Counted from the stretch's first letter, positions 26,840 to 35,527 are shown. The stretch: 43,651 nt of DNA from Alphaproteobacteria bacterium (GCA_030747035.1 JASLLM010000009.1:1-43651); one strand, 5' to 3'. The notes: generated by a model not told the origin, from the letters alone. Numbers and translations are program-made.

Positions 26840-27061
26840 ATGAAAAAAGATATCCACCCCGATTACCATGAAATTACCGTGGTTTTGACGGACGGGCAGG
26901 AATTCACCACCCGGTCGACCTATGGCGAACCAGGTGCCGTGTTGAAGCTGGATATCGACCCAAGCACCCATCCGGCCTGGACCGGCGGCCCGCAGCGGGT
27001 GCTGGATACCGGGCGCGTGGCGAAGTTCCGCAATAAATTTAAGGGTTTCGGCCTGGATTAA
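26840..27061 (+). CDS. rpmE: 50S ribosomal protein L31 (zinc-free type)
   Basis: 73 residues, starting [19 protein letters not shown] and ending [10 protein letters not shown], with the L31 pattern [13 protein letters not shown]. The CxxC pairs of the zinc-binding form are absent, so this is the C-minus type. L31 joins the two ribosomal subunits at the central protuberance. GGAG precedes the ATG at 26840; open frame upstream of this start lacks L31 sequence. rpmE is convergent with the rcdA-like gene. Confidence 0.95.
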   Translation: MKKDIHPDYHEITVVLTDGQEFTTRSTYGEPGAVLKLDIDPSTHPAWTGGPQRVLDTGRVAKFRNKFKGFGLD

Positions 27062-27113
27062 CCGCCTCACGAGGGCCTCGCCTGGGAGCAATCCCAGAGC
27101 ACTATAGAATTCG

Positions 27114-27545
27114 TCAGCCGGCCTCCGCCGCAACCATGCCGTCCAGACGGGCGATCCGGCTGTACAGGCGCTCACTGCGGCGCAACAGGTCGGACAAGTA
27201 GGGCGGCAGCAGCTCCATATCGATTTCAGCTTCCTGCAGGCAGACATCCGCGCCGCCCAGCCGCCAGCTGTCCTCGCGCACTTCTTCACGGGTTAACTCG
27301 CCCTGGTGCACGGCCCGCTGCACCAACAGCCAGGCCATCATGTTGGTCAGGCGCGCGGTCAGACGCATGGTCTCAACCGAGAAATGGGCAGCAACCTCGA
27401 CCGCCAACTCACGGGATTCGTCCTCGCCATAGTCACGCAAATAGTCCCGGGCCTCACGGGTGAGGGCCAGTGCTTCGTCAAAGGTGCGGCCAAAAAAGGC
27501 GGTCGGCGCCACCGTTGCCGATAAACTCGTCTCGTCACTATCCAT
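27114..27545 (-). CDS. rcdA: DUF1465 protein, RcdA-like regulator of CtrA degradation
   Basis: 143 residues from the ATG at 27545; the frame is open to 27611 but the extra residues look unlike the family. It is almost all alpha-helical with FFGRTFDEALALTREARDYL, then ETMRLTARLTNMMAWLLVQR and AVHQGELTREEV, the core of DUF1465. In Caulobacter the family member RcdA is an adaptor that helps ClpXP degrade CtrA at the G1-S transition. The gene next to rpmE in many alphaproteobacteria is of this family. The function here is inferred from family; no direct test is possible. Confidence 0.72.
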   Translation of the reverse strand: MDSDETSLSATVAPTAFFGRTFDEALALTREARDYLRDYGEDESRELAVEVAAHFSVETMRLTARLTNMMAWLLVQRAVHQGELTREEVREDSWRLGGADVCLQEAEIDMELLPPYLSDLLRRSERLYSRIARLDGMVAAEAG

Positions 27546-27591
27546 CAGATCAGTATGGCCCGAAAGGATTAACAAATTCAAATCCATTGGA

Positions 27592-27728
27592 CTTGAAAGG
27601 CCGGCTGCCAATTCTTACATCTGGGATGTCCGGATGCCCCTGTGGGGTCCGGATTTACACGCGGATCCGGCCAATGACGGCGGGTCCCAGGAACCGTAGG
27701 TATTGCTTCGAAAGGAGGGTATCACGCC
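27592..27728 (+). promoter_or_regulatory. ROSE-type RNA thermometer leader of hsp20, with possible sigma-32 promoter
   Basis: In the 5' leader, TTGCT (27703-27707), loop TCGAA and AGGAG (27713-27717) form the ROSE heat-sensor core: the Shine-Dalgarno sequence pairs with U-U-G-C-U, including a G-G pair. The start codon follows at 27729. An upstream hairpin uses CCGGA/TCCGG and CCCC/GGGG (27630-27652). CTTGAAA (27592-27598) resembles a sigma-32 -35 element, with TACATCT ~17 bp further as a weak -10. ROSE elements keep small heat-shock mRNAs untranslated until temperature rises. The core motif is clear; the promoter is tentative. Confidence 0.65.
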
Positions 27729-28157
27729 ATGCGTAGATACGATTTAGCACCACTATTACGTTCATCCGTCGGCTTTGACCGTTTTGACCAGCTGTTTGAC
27801 GCAGCCAGGCGAAGCGACACCGCCTCCAACCCCTATCCCCCCTACAATATTGAGAAACTGAACGATGATTACCGCATTTCCATGGCGGTGGCGGGTTTCA
27901 GCGAGGACGATATCGAGATCACGGTAAAGGAAAATACCCTGATCGTGGAGGGGCGCCCTTTGGCGGAACGGGAAGGTGTGGACTATCTGCACCGCGGTAT
28001 CGCCGGGCGCGGGTTCGAAAGGCGTTTTCAACTGGCCGAAAACGTCAAGGTCAGCGGCGCCAATATGGAAAACGGCCTGCTGCACGTTGAACTGCAACAC
28101 CACACGCCGGAACATATGAAGCCACGGCAGATTGAAATTCAAAAAGCCGCGGCCTGA
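27729..28157 (+). CDS. Hsp20/alpha-crystallin small heat-shock protein
   Basis: 142 residues. The alpha-crystallin domain spans about 33-125, with NIEKLNDDYRISMAVAGFSE, IEITVKENTLIVEGRP, HRGIAGRGFERRFQLAENV and the C-terminal ENGLLHVELQ. The tail after HMKPRQIEI matches the I-x-I-like interaction tail. It holds unfolded proteins as an ATP-independent chaperone. Translation is probably controlled by the ROSE-like leader just upstream, and a strong terminator follows. Confidence 0.95.
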   Translation: MRRYDLAPLLRSSVGFDRFDQLFDAARRSDTASNPYPPYNIEKLNDDYRISMAVAGFSEDDIEITVKENTLIVEGRPLAEREGVDYLHRGIAGRGFERRFQLAENVKVSGANMENGLLHVELQHHTPEHMKPRQIEIQKAAA

Positions 28158-28180
28158 TCCGGTCGTCAATCCCAATACCG

Positions 28181-28214
28181 GGCCCGCCGTTTTCGGACGG
28201 CGGGCCTTCTTTTT
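28181..28214 (+). terminator. Rho-independent terminator of hsp20
   Basis: GGCCCGCCGT, loop TTTCGG and ACGGCGGGCC form a perfect 10-bp stem followed by TTCTTTTT, 24 bp after the hsp20 stop. Confidence 0.93.
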
Positions 28215-28286
28215 GTGGCAATTCGGCCTTTTATGCCTTTCGAAATAGTAAATTCAGCATAAAAAAGGGCGGCGCAACGGGCTGTG

Positions 28287-28301
28287 TTAATACTTTGTTA
28301 A
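28287..28301. promoter_or_regulatory. CtrA-like binding site (TTAA-N7-TTAA)
   Basis: TTAATACTTTGTTAA fits TTAA-N7-TTAA. It lies ~105 bp before the histidine kinase start, in an AT-rich intergenic stretch between the hsp20 terminator and the kinase gene. Confidence 0.4.
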
Positions 28302-28405
28302 TATGGAATTGGATAATTTAATTTCGCGTAGGCGATTGAAAAGGGTGCAGTAAGTTCCAACAAATTATCGCCTCGCCCGCCTTTCTGCCGTGGAGATAAC
28401 CGCCC

Positions 28406-29944
28406 ATGAGACTTGGCCTACGGACCAAGATGATGGTCATTCTCGGACTGCTGGGTTTCACCAGCATCCTGAATTTTGGCGCGCTTGTGGTCACGGAACG
28501 AAATGCCAGCAAGCATCTATCGTGGGTTCTGCACACCCAAGACGTCATCAGGCAGGGCGAGGCATTTCTAGGACATATGCGTGATGCGGAAACGGGGCAA
28601 AGAGGCTTTCTTCTCACCAATCTGCCGAAATACCTGGCACCCTACGATACGGGCGTCAAGAACGCCCGCGCCGATCTTGCGGCGCTGCGGACCCTGACGC
28701 GCGACAATCCGCGGCAGCAAAAGCGCCTGAATTCAGTTCAGAGGCTGATGGATGAAAAACTGACCGAATTGGCGGACACGATCCAGCTGGCGCAAGGGGG
28801 CGGGCTGGACTCGGCACTGGTTATCGTCAAAACCGACGCGGGCAGACGGGCCATGGATATTCTGCGCGGCGAAATGCAGGAATTCAAGGCGGAGGAGTCG
28901 CGACTTTTGCGGCTGCGGCAGTCGGAACTTGCCGCCAGCCAGCGGAATACGCGGATATTGTTCGCCATGGAAGCCCTTCTGCTGCTTTCCCTTATTACGT
29001 TTATTGGTTTCCATATCCAAAAATACCTTGTCTCGCCAATTCTCAAATTGACGGAAAATGCCAGGCGGATGGCCGCTGGCGAAGGTGTTGAAAAAATATC
29101 GGTGGTGAACCGGGACGAAGTGGGCGAACTGGTCGAAGGTTTCGAAAAAATGCACCGGCAGGTGCAATCGCGAACCGAAAGCCTGTCGCAGGCAAGGCAG
29201 GAAGCAGAGAGTGCCAATGTAGCGAAATCGGAGTTCCTGGCCATGATGAGCCATGATCTTCGCACGCCGCTAAATGCCATAATCGGTTTCTCCGATATGA
29301 TAAAGTCGGGCGTCTATGGCCCCATCGGCGATCCCAGGTACTCGGAATATCTCGAAGACATCAACAAGAGCGGAATGCTGCTTCTCAGTCTGATCAATGT
29401 CGTGCTGGACTTGGCCAAGATTGAAGCCGGCAAATTCGAGCTGCTGGAAGAGCGTGTCGACCTGCAATCGTTCCTCCTATCCTCTGTCGAGTTGATATCC
29501 CTTCAAGCCCGCGAACGGCAAATAGATTTGACCTTCCACGCCCAGGAAGATTTCCCGAACCTGCAGTGCGATCCGCGGACCTTGGCCCAGATCATCAACA
29601 ATCTGTTGTCCAACGCCATAAAATTTACCGAAGCAAATGGGTCAGTGACGGTTTCGACCCTCGCGGCGCAAGACGGCGCAATCCTGATCAGGGTCGAAGA
29701 TAGCGGTATTGGCATGGATGAAGACGGCATCAAAAGAGCCCTGGAACCCTTCGGCAGGGTCGACAGCGCCCTGACCCGGAGCCAGGAAGGCACCGGACTG
29801 GGACTTCACGTCAGCAAGTTGCTGATCGAGCGACAGGGCGGCAGCCTGGATATCGAGAGTAGCCCTGGGGAAGGCACCACGGTAACCGCCAGGTTCCCCC
29901 CGGAGCGCGCGCTCGCTATCGGACAAAATGCCCTCGCCGGATAG
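28406..29944 (+). CDS. CHASE3-domain sensor histidine kinase
   Basis: 512 residues. Membrane segments lie at about 8-30 and 184-204. The sensor between them has AETGQRGFLLTN, the diagnostic of CHASE3 domains. A HAMP linker (205-257, EVGELVEGFEKMHRQ) leads to HisKA with H283 (AMMSHDLRTPLN), then an HATPase with NNLLSNAIKF (N box), DSGIGM (G1) and GTGLGL (G2). It should autophosphorylate on H283 in response to an unknown signal. No response regulator is adjacent, so it is an orphan. GGAG lies 11 bp upstream and a CtrA-like site ~105 bp upstream. Confidence 0.92.
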   Translation: MRLGLRTKMMVILGLLGFTSILNFGALVVTERNASKHLSWVLHTQDVIRQGEAFLGHMRDAETGQRGFLLTNLPKYLAPYDTGVKNARADLAALRTLTRDNPRQQKRLNSVQRLMDEKLTELADTIQLAQGGGLDSALVIVKTDAGRRAMDILRGEMQEFKAEESRLLRLRQSELAASQRNTRILFAMEALLLLSLITFIGFHIQKYLVSPILKLTENARRMAAGEGVEKISVVNRDEVGELVEGFEKMHRQVQSRTESLSQARQEAESANVAKSEFLAMMSHDLRTPLNAIIGFSDMIKSGVYGPIGDPRYSEYLEDINKSGMLLLSLINVVLDLAKIEAGKFELLEERVDLQSFLLSSVELISLQARERQIDLTFHAQEDFPNLQCDPRTLAQIINNLLSNAIKFTEANGSVTVSTLAAQDGAILIRVEDSGIGMDEDGIKRALEPFGRVDSALTRSQEGTGLGLHVSKLLIERQGGSLDIESSPGEGTTVTARFPPERALAIGQNALAG

Positions 29945-30063
29945 TGACGGCGCATTCTGATCCGTTGACATGCCCGCATATGGTCACTGCCCAGACCAAT
30001 GCCAGTCAGCCTTGCCTCCGATTGGAAAATGCATCCGCATCCCGCCGCAACCAGCCTTTTTTC

Positions 30064-30109
30064 TTTACATTCTATTAATAACCTATATATATAAAAATAT
30101 CTTTATGTC
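30064..30109 (+). promoter_or_regulatory. Promoter with overlapping operator of the metF-metH operon
   Basis: TTTACA (30064-30069) is followed, at 16 or 18 bp, by TATATA hexamers (30086-30093), a typical -10 region. An imperfect palindrome of 22 bp (30088-30109) overlaps it: left half TATATAAAAAT, right half ATCTTTATGTC, 8 of 11 symmetric positions matching. This position would let the ArsR-type repressor encoded just downstream block its own transcription. The half-site looks like the operators of SahR-type regulators, from memory only. Confidence 0.55.
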
Positions 30110-30132
30110 GTTAGCGGGATTTGGGCGAAAAA

Positions 30133-31074
30133 ATGGAACTCCTGTTGCAAGGGTTACGCGCCGCGGCGGAGCCGACCAGGCTGCGCCTGCTGGCACTTTG
30201 CGCCCACGCCGAGCTGACCGTGACCGAGTTGAACCAGATATTGGGGCAAAGTCAGCCGCGGGTGTCCCGGCATTTGAAATTGCTTTGCGATGCCGGCCTG
30301 CTGGAACGGCACCGGGAAGGCACCTGGGCCTACTATCGCCTGGCCGACACTTCGGAATGCGCGCATCTGGCGCGCACCCTGGTTGACCTGGTACCGGTTT
30401 GCGATGATGCCCTGACCCGCGATCTGGGCCGCCTGGACGCTATCAAGCAAACCCGCGCGGCGGCAGCGGCGGATTATTTTCGCGCCAACGCCGAGCGTTG
30501 GGATGAAATCCGCTCCCTCTACGTACCCGAAGGCGAGGTCGAGGCCGCCCTGCTGAAGGTTATTGGCGAAGACCCGATCGAGGACTTCCTTGATATCGGC
30601 ACCGGCACCGGGCGCATCCTGGAAGTTTTCGCCCCACACATCAGGCGGGGCACGGGAATCGATTTTTCCCATGAGATGTTGCAAATCGCACGCGCCAGGC
30701 TGGAGGAAGCCGGCCACCGGCACTGCCAGGTCCGCCACGGCGATATGTACAATCTACAGCTTCCCGCCAGCGAATTCGATGTCGTGGTGCTGCATCAGGT
30801 GCTGCATTATGCCGAGGAACCGGCATCGGTGATCGCCGAGGCGGCGCAGACCTTGCGCCCGGGCGGCAGACTTTTGCTGGTCGATTTCGCGGTCCATGAT
30901 CAGGAGTTCCTGCGTGGCGAACATCAGCACCGTTGGCTGGGTTTCGAGCATGCGCAGGTTGATGAGTGGTGCGCCCAGGCGCATCTGAACCCGAAACAGG
31001 CGGTTGAACTGGCTGGGGGCCGTTTGACCGTCGTAATTTGGCAAGCCGAGCGCGAAGGGGATACGCCGTCATGA
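30133..31074 (+). CDS. ArsR-family regulator fused to a methyltransferase-like domain (SahR-like)
   Basis: 313 residues from the ATG at 30133; a TTG at 30121 is an alternative. Residues ~1-90 are an ArsR winged helix (AAEPTRLRLLALCAHAELTV, QSQPRVSRHLKLL recognition helix, YYRLAD). Residues ~130-290 are a class I methyltransferase fold with LDIGTGTGRI (motif I) and TGIDFSHEML. In proteins of this build, called SahR in proteobacteria, the SAM-binding-like domain is thought to sense S-adenosylhomocysteine and control methionine-cycle genes. The gene is directly upstream of metF, with an ATGA overlap at 31071-31074. Confidence 0.85.
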   Translation: MELLLQGLRAAAEPTRLRLLALCAHAELTVTELNQILGQSQPRVSRHLKLLCDAGLLERHREGTWAYYRLADTSECAHLARTLVDLVPVCDDALTRDLGRLDAIKQTRAAAAADYFRANAERWDEIRSLYVPEGEVEAALLKVIGEDPIEDFLDIGTGTGRILEVFAPHIRRGTGIDFSHEMLQIARARLEEAGHRHCQVRHGDMYNLQLPASEFDVVVLHQVLHYAEEPASVIAEAAQTLRPGGRLLLVDFAVHDQEFLRGEHQHRWLGFEHAQVDEWCAQAHLNPKQAVELAGGRLTVVIWQAEREGDTPS

Positions 31075-32000
31075 TGCCACCAATCCAGGACAGCCGGGTG
31101 TTTTCATCCACCGGCATGGGGCCGCTGTCCATTTCGTTTGAATTCTTTCCGCCCAAATCCGACGCCATGGCGGAGCAAATGTGGCGGGCCATGCAGCGCC
31201 TGCGCCCGCTGGGCCCGGCCTTCGTCTCGGTCACCTATGGCGCCGGCGGCAGTACGCGCCAGCGCACCCACGACACGGTGGTGCGCCTGCAGGCCGAGGG
31301 CGGACTGCCCTGCGCCGCCCATCTGACCTGCGTTGGGGCCAATCGGGCGGAGATCGACACCATCGCCCAGGACTATTGGGACGCCGGCATCAGGCATCTG
31401 GTTGCCCTGCGCGGCGATGCGCCGGACGGCCAGGAATATCAGCCCCATCCCAACGGCTATGCCAACGCCGCCGAACTGGTCGCTGGCCTGCGCGGGGTGG
31501 CGGATTTCGAAATCTCGGTTGCCGCCTATCCCGAATTGCATCCCAATTCACCCAGCAGCCAGGCCGATCTGGACAACTTGAAACGCAAGATCGATGCCGG
31601 CGCCACCCGCGCCATTACGCAATTCTTCTTTGATGCGGATATCTATCTGCGCTTCTTGGAGCGGGCGCGCGCCGCCGGCATCTGGGTGCCCATCGTGCCG
31701 GGCATTCTGCCGGTCAGTAACTTCGTCCAGGCAGCGCAGTTCGCCAAGGCCTGCGGCGCCACCATGCCGACCTGGATGGCGCATCTGTTCGAGGGCCTGG
31801 AAGACGACGCGGAAACCCGCCGCATGGTGGCCGTCACCACCGCCTCTGAACAATGCCGGAAACTGCAGACCGCCGGCGTAATGGATTTTCACTTTTTTAC
31901 CCTGAACAGAGCCGAACTGACCTACGCGATCTGCCACATATTGGGTCTGCGTCCGAAAAGTGATCTCGTTGTTGATATAGTGGGGGAGACGGCGGCATGA
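31071..32000 (+). CDS. metF: Methylenetetrahydrofolate reductase
   Basis: 309 residues. The start at 31071 overlaps the previous stop (ATGA) and has AAGGGG at ~9 bp. It has the MetF TIM-barrel signatures: ISFEFFPPKSD, PAFVSVTYGAGGSTRQRT, HLTCVG, HLVALRGDAP, AAYPELHP, and FFFDADIYLRFLE. The FAD enzyme reduces 5,10-methylene-THF to 5-methyl-THF, the methyl donor for MetH encoded next. metH starts 4 bp before the metF stop. Confidence 0.96.
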   Translation: MMPPIQDSRVFSSTGMGPLSISFEFFPPKSDAMAEQMWRAMQRLRPLGPAFVSVTYGAGGSTRQRTHDTVVRLQAEGGLPCAAHLTCVGANRAEIDTIAQDYWDAGIRHLVALRGDAPDGQEYQPHPNGYANAAELVAGLRGVADFEISVAAYPELHPNSPSSQADLDNLKRKIDAGATRAITQFFFDADIYLRFLERARAAGIWVPIVPGILPVSNFVQAAQFAKACGATMPTWMAHLFEGLEDDAETRRMVAVTTASEQCRKLQTAGVMDFHFFTLNRAELTYAICHILGLRPKSDLVVDIVGETAA

Positions 32001-35000
32001 CCGATTTATTGGAACATCTGCGCCAGGAGGTGCTGCTTTGTGACGGCGCCATGGGCAGCCGTCTGCAACAGGCCGATCTGGATATCGAAATCGACTATCG
32101 GGGCCAGGAAAACTGTTCCGAGGTGTTGAACCTGAGCCGCCCCGACATCGTCCGCGAAATTCAGCAGGGTTTCGTCGCCGCCGGTGCCGATATCATTCTG
32201 ACCAATACTTTTGGCGGCTCGCCGATCACCCTTGATGAATTCAATCTGGGCGATCAGGCCCATGCAATCAACAAGCGGGCAGGCGAACTGGCGCGGGAAT
32301 CCATTGAAGCCTTCCACCGCGATGGCATCTCCCGCTATGTCCTGGGCGATATCGGGCCGGGCACCAAACTGCCCAGCCTGGGCCAGATCGATTATGACGA
32401 GTTGGAAGCGGCCTTGGCGGTGCAATCGGCCGGCCTTTTGGCGGGTGGCGTTGACGGCATCATGATCGAGACGGTGCAGGATATTCTGCAGCTGAAGGCC
32501 GCCGTAAACGGCGCCCGCATCGCCATGGCGGAGGCCGGACGAGAGGTGCCCCTGCTGACCCAAGTCACGGTGGAGACCACGGGAACCCTGTTGGTGGGGA
32601 CCGATATCGCCGGCGCGGCGATGACAATTCATGCCTTGGGTATCGAGGCCATGGGCCTCAATTGCGCCACCGGTCCGCGCGGGATGGCGGAGCATGTGGG
32701 CTGGCTGTCGGAACAATGGCCCGGCATCATCTCGGTCATGCCCAACGCGGGCCTACCGGAATTGGTCGATGGCAAGCCGAGTTATCCTCTGTCGCCGGAG
32801 GAGCTGGCCGATTGGGCCCGGCGTTTCGTGGTCGAGGATGGCGTCAATCTGGTGGGCGGCTGCTGCGGCACCATTGCCACCCATATCAAGGCGCTGAATG
32901 ACATGCTGGAGTCGATTGGCCAGGAACAGGGTGGGGGCCGCCGGCCCAAGCCAGCGGCACGGCAATCCGAATGGGTGCCGGGCATATCCTCCTTGTATGG
33001 CCAGGTGCCGTATCGGCAGGAAAACGCCTATCTCTCCATTGGCGAACGCTGCAATGCCAATGGCTCGAAAAAGTTCCGCGAATTGCAGGATGCCGAGGAT
33101 TGGGACGGCTGCATCGCCATGGGGCGGGAGCAGGCCAAGGAAGGCTCCCACACCCTGGACATCTGCACCGCTTTCGTGGGCCGGGACGAGTTGGCTGATA
33201 TGAGCGCGGTGGTCAGCCGCATGCGCGGCTCGGTACATGCACCGCTGGTGATCGATTCCACTGAATATCCGGTCCTCGAAGGCGCCCTGAAGCTGTATGG
33301 CGGCAAGGCCTTGATCAATTCCATCAATTTCGAGGACGGCGAGGAACCGGCGGCGAAGCGCCTGCAATTGGCGCGTAAGTTCGGCTGTGGCGTGATCGCC
33401 CTGACCATTGATGAAGAGGGCATGGCCAAGACCACCGAGGATAAGGTTAGGCTGGCCCATCGTCTGCATGACTACGCGGTCAACGAGCACGGCATGGCGC
33501 CGGAGGATCTGCTGTTTGATCCGCTGACCTTCACCATTTGCACCGGCAACGACGATGACCGGCGCCTGGGCCTGGAAACCCTGGACGCGATCGAGCGGAT
33601 CGCCAAGGAACTGCCCGATTGTCAGATTATTCTGGGTCTTTCCAATATCTCATTTGGCCTGAAGCTGGCGGCCCGCCATGTCTTGAATTCGGTCTTTCTG
33701 CAGCATGCCCTGGACCGGGGCATGACCGGCGCCATCGTGCATTTGTCCAAGATCAGGCCGCTGCATTCCATTCCGGCGGAGGAGGTCAAGGCGGCGGAGG
33801 ACCTGATCTATGACCGCCGCGCCGAGGGCTACGATCCCCTGCATGCCTTCATCGCCCTGTTCCAGGACCGCAAGGCGCCCTCCAAGGAGGAAAAAGTCCA
33901 GCCGGCGGAGGTTGAGGAACGCCTGAAACAGCGCATTGTCGATGGCGACCGCCCCGGCCTGGAAGAAGATCTGGACGAGGCCATGACGAAGTATCCGCCG
34001 CTGGATATCGTCAACAATATCCTGCTGGACGGCATGAAGGTGGTCGGCGAATTGTTCGGCTCCGGCCAGATGCAGCTGCCGTTCGTGCTGCAATCGGCGG
34101 AGACCATGAAGGCCTCCGTGGCGCATCTTGAACCGCATATGGAACGTAGCGCCGATAGCCAGAAGGGCACCATCGTGCTGGCCACGGTCAAGGGCGATGT
34201 ACATGACATCGGCAAGAACCTGGTCGATATCATCCTCTCCAACAACGGTTACCGGGTGGTCAATATCGGCATCAAGCAGCCGGTCGGCGCGATCATCGAG
34301 GCGGCCAAGGAGCACGATGCCGACGCCATCGGCATGTCCGGACTGCTGGTCAAGTCAACCACCATCATGCGCGAAAATCTCGAGGAGATGTGCCGCCAGC
34401 AGGTTCATTTGCCGGTGATGCTGGGCGGTGCCGCCCTGACCCGCAATTTCGTCGAGGAGGATTGCGCCCGGGCCTACGAGGCGGCCTCGGGCCGGGTCGC
34501 CTACGCCCGTGACGCCTTCGACGGCCTGGATCTGATGGCCAGGGTCACGGACGGCAACTTCGATGATTACATCACCGAACGGGACAGCAAGCGCGCGGAC
34601 AAACCCACCAACAAACGGCGCAAACTGGGCCAGCCGACTCTAATGCCCCGGCCCTTGGATCTGGAAGAGGTCCGGACCCGGCGTGAGGAACTTCGTAAGG
34701 GCGTGGCCGTGCCCGAAGCGCCATTTTTTGGCCACCGTATGATCGAACAGGTCGGGATCAAGTCCCTGCTGCCCTATCTGAACGAGCGCATGCTGTATCA
34801 ATTCCACTGGGGCTACCGCAAACGGGGCCGTAAACTGGCGGAATACATGGAATGGGCCCGTGGCGAGGTTAAGCCGATCATGACCGACCTGGTAGCCCGC
34901 TGCGAGGCCGAGGATATTCTGCGGCCGCAGGCGGTCTATGGCTATTTTCCCGCCGCCTCCGAAGGCGATGACCTGGTGCTGTTCGGCCCCAATGGAGATG

Positions 35001-35500
35001 ACGAGGTGGCTCGTTTTGCCCTGCCGCGGCAGAACCGCGCGGGCGGTCTGTGCATCGCCGATTTCTTCCGCGAGGCCGATAGTGGCGAGCGGGATGTGAT
35101 CGCCCTGCAGGCGGTCACCATCGGCCAGCATGCCTCGGAAGTGGCGCGGCAATGGTTCGATGACGACAAGTATCAGGACTATCTGTACCTGCACGGCCTG
35201 GGCGTGGAGATGGCCGAGGCCATGGCCGAATATGTCCACAAACGGGTGCGGGCGGAGCTGGGCTTCGGTGATCAGGATGCCCGCGACAATGATGCCCTGT
35301 TGAACCAGGGCTATCGCGGCTCGCGCTATTCCTTTGGCTATCCGGCCTGCCCGACCATGTCGGATCAGCGCAAGATACTGGAACTGCTGGACGCGGACCG
35401 GATCGGTCTGGTCATGGGCGACGAGGATCAGCTACATCCCGAACAGTCCACCTCCGCCATCATCGTGCATCACCCGCAGGCGAAGTATTTCAGCGTTTGA
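31997..35500 (+). CDS. metH: Cobalamin-dependent methionine synthase
   Basis: 1167 residues, full-length multi-domain enzyme. The homocysteine-binding barrel (~1-310) has CDGAMGS and zinc ligands C223 (LNCATGP), C289 and C290 (GGCCGT). The methyl-THF (pterin) domain follows (GERCNANGSKKFREL, HTLDICTAF). The cobalamin domain has KGDVHDIGKNL with H736 as the lower cobalt ligand. The reactivation domain ends with GSRYSFGYPACPTMSD and LHPEQSTSA, a form seen in actinobacterial-type enzymes. It transfers the methyl group from methyl-THF to homocysteine. It overlaps metF by ATGA. Confidence 0.97.
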   Translation: MTDLLEHLRQEVLLCDGAMGSRLQQADLDIEIDYRGQENCSEVLNLSRPDIVREIQQGFVAAGADIILTNTFGGSPITLDEFNLGDQAHAINKRAGELARESIEAFHRDGISRYVLGDIGPGTKLPSLGQIDYDELEAALAVQSAGLLAGGVDGIMIETVQDILQLKAAVNGARIAMAEAGREVPLLTQVTVETTGTLLVGTDIAGAAMTIHALGIEAMGLNCATGPRGMAEHVGWLSEQWPGIISVMPNAGLPELVDGKPSYPLSPEELADWARRFVVEDGVNLVGGCCGTIATHIKALNDMLESIGQEQGGGRRPKPAARQSEWVPGISSLYGQVPYRQENAYLSIGERCNANGSKKFRELQDAEDWDGCIAMGREQAKEGSHTLDICTAFVGRDELADMSAVVSRMRGSVHAPLVIDSTEYPVLEGALKLYGGKALINSINFEDGEEPAAKRLQLARKFGCGVIALTIDEEGMAKTTEDKVRLAHRLHDYAVNEHGMAPEDLLFDPLTFTICTGNDDDRRLGLETLDAIERIAKELPDCQIILGLSNISFGLKLAARHVLNSVFLQHALDRGMTGAIVHLSKIRPLHSIPAEEVKAAEDLIYDRRAEGYDPLHAFIALFQDRKAPSKEEKVQPAEVEERLKQRIVDGDRPGLEEDLDEAMTKYPPLDIVNNILLDGMKVVGELFGSGQMQLPFVLQSAETMKASVAHLEPHMERSADSQKGTIVLATVKGDVHDIGKNLVDIILSNNGYRVVNIGIKQPVGAIIEAAKEHDADAIGMSGLLVKSTTIMRENLEEMCRQQVHLPVMLGGAALTRNFVEEDCARAYEAASGRVAYARDAFDGLDLMARVTDGNFDDYITERDSKRADKPTNKRRKLGQPTLMPRPLDLEEVRTRREELRKGVAVPEAPFFGHRMIEQVGIKSLLPYLNERMLYQFHWGYRKRGRKLAEYMEWARGEVKPIMTDLVARCEAEDILRPQAVYGYFPAASEGDDLVLFGPNGDDEVARFALPRQNRAGGLCIADFFREADSGERDVIALQAVTIGQHASEVARQWFDDDKYQDYLYLHGLGVEMAEAMAEYVHKRVRAELGFGDQDARDNDALLNQGYRGSRYSFGYPACPTMSDQRKILELLDADRIGLVMGDEDQLHPEQSTSAIIVHHPQAKYFSV

Positions 35501-35527
35501 GTTTTCTGTCTGTTGCTGAACCACCCG

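Noticed and set aside
29965-29970. TTGACA as -35 of the metF operon
   Set aside because: No acceptable -10 lies 16-18 bp downstream. The TTTACA/TATATA pair nearer to the gene is better.
29945-30120. SAM-II or SAH riboswitch before the metF-metH operon
   Set aside because: The leader has no conserved pseudoknot or SAH-type motif that I can recognise. The palindrome on the promoter explains regulation better.
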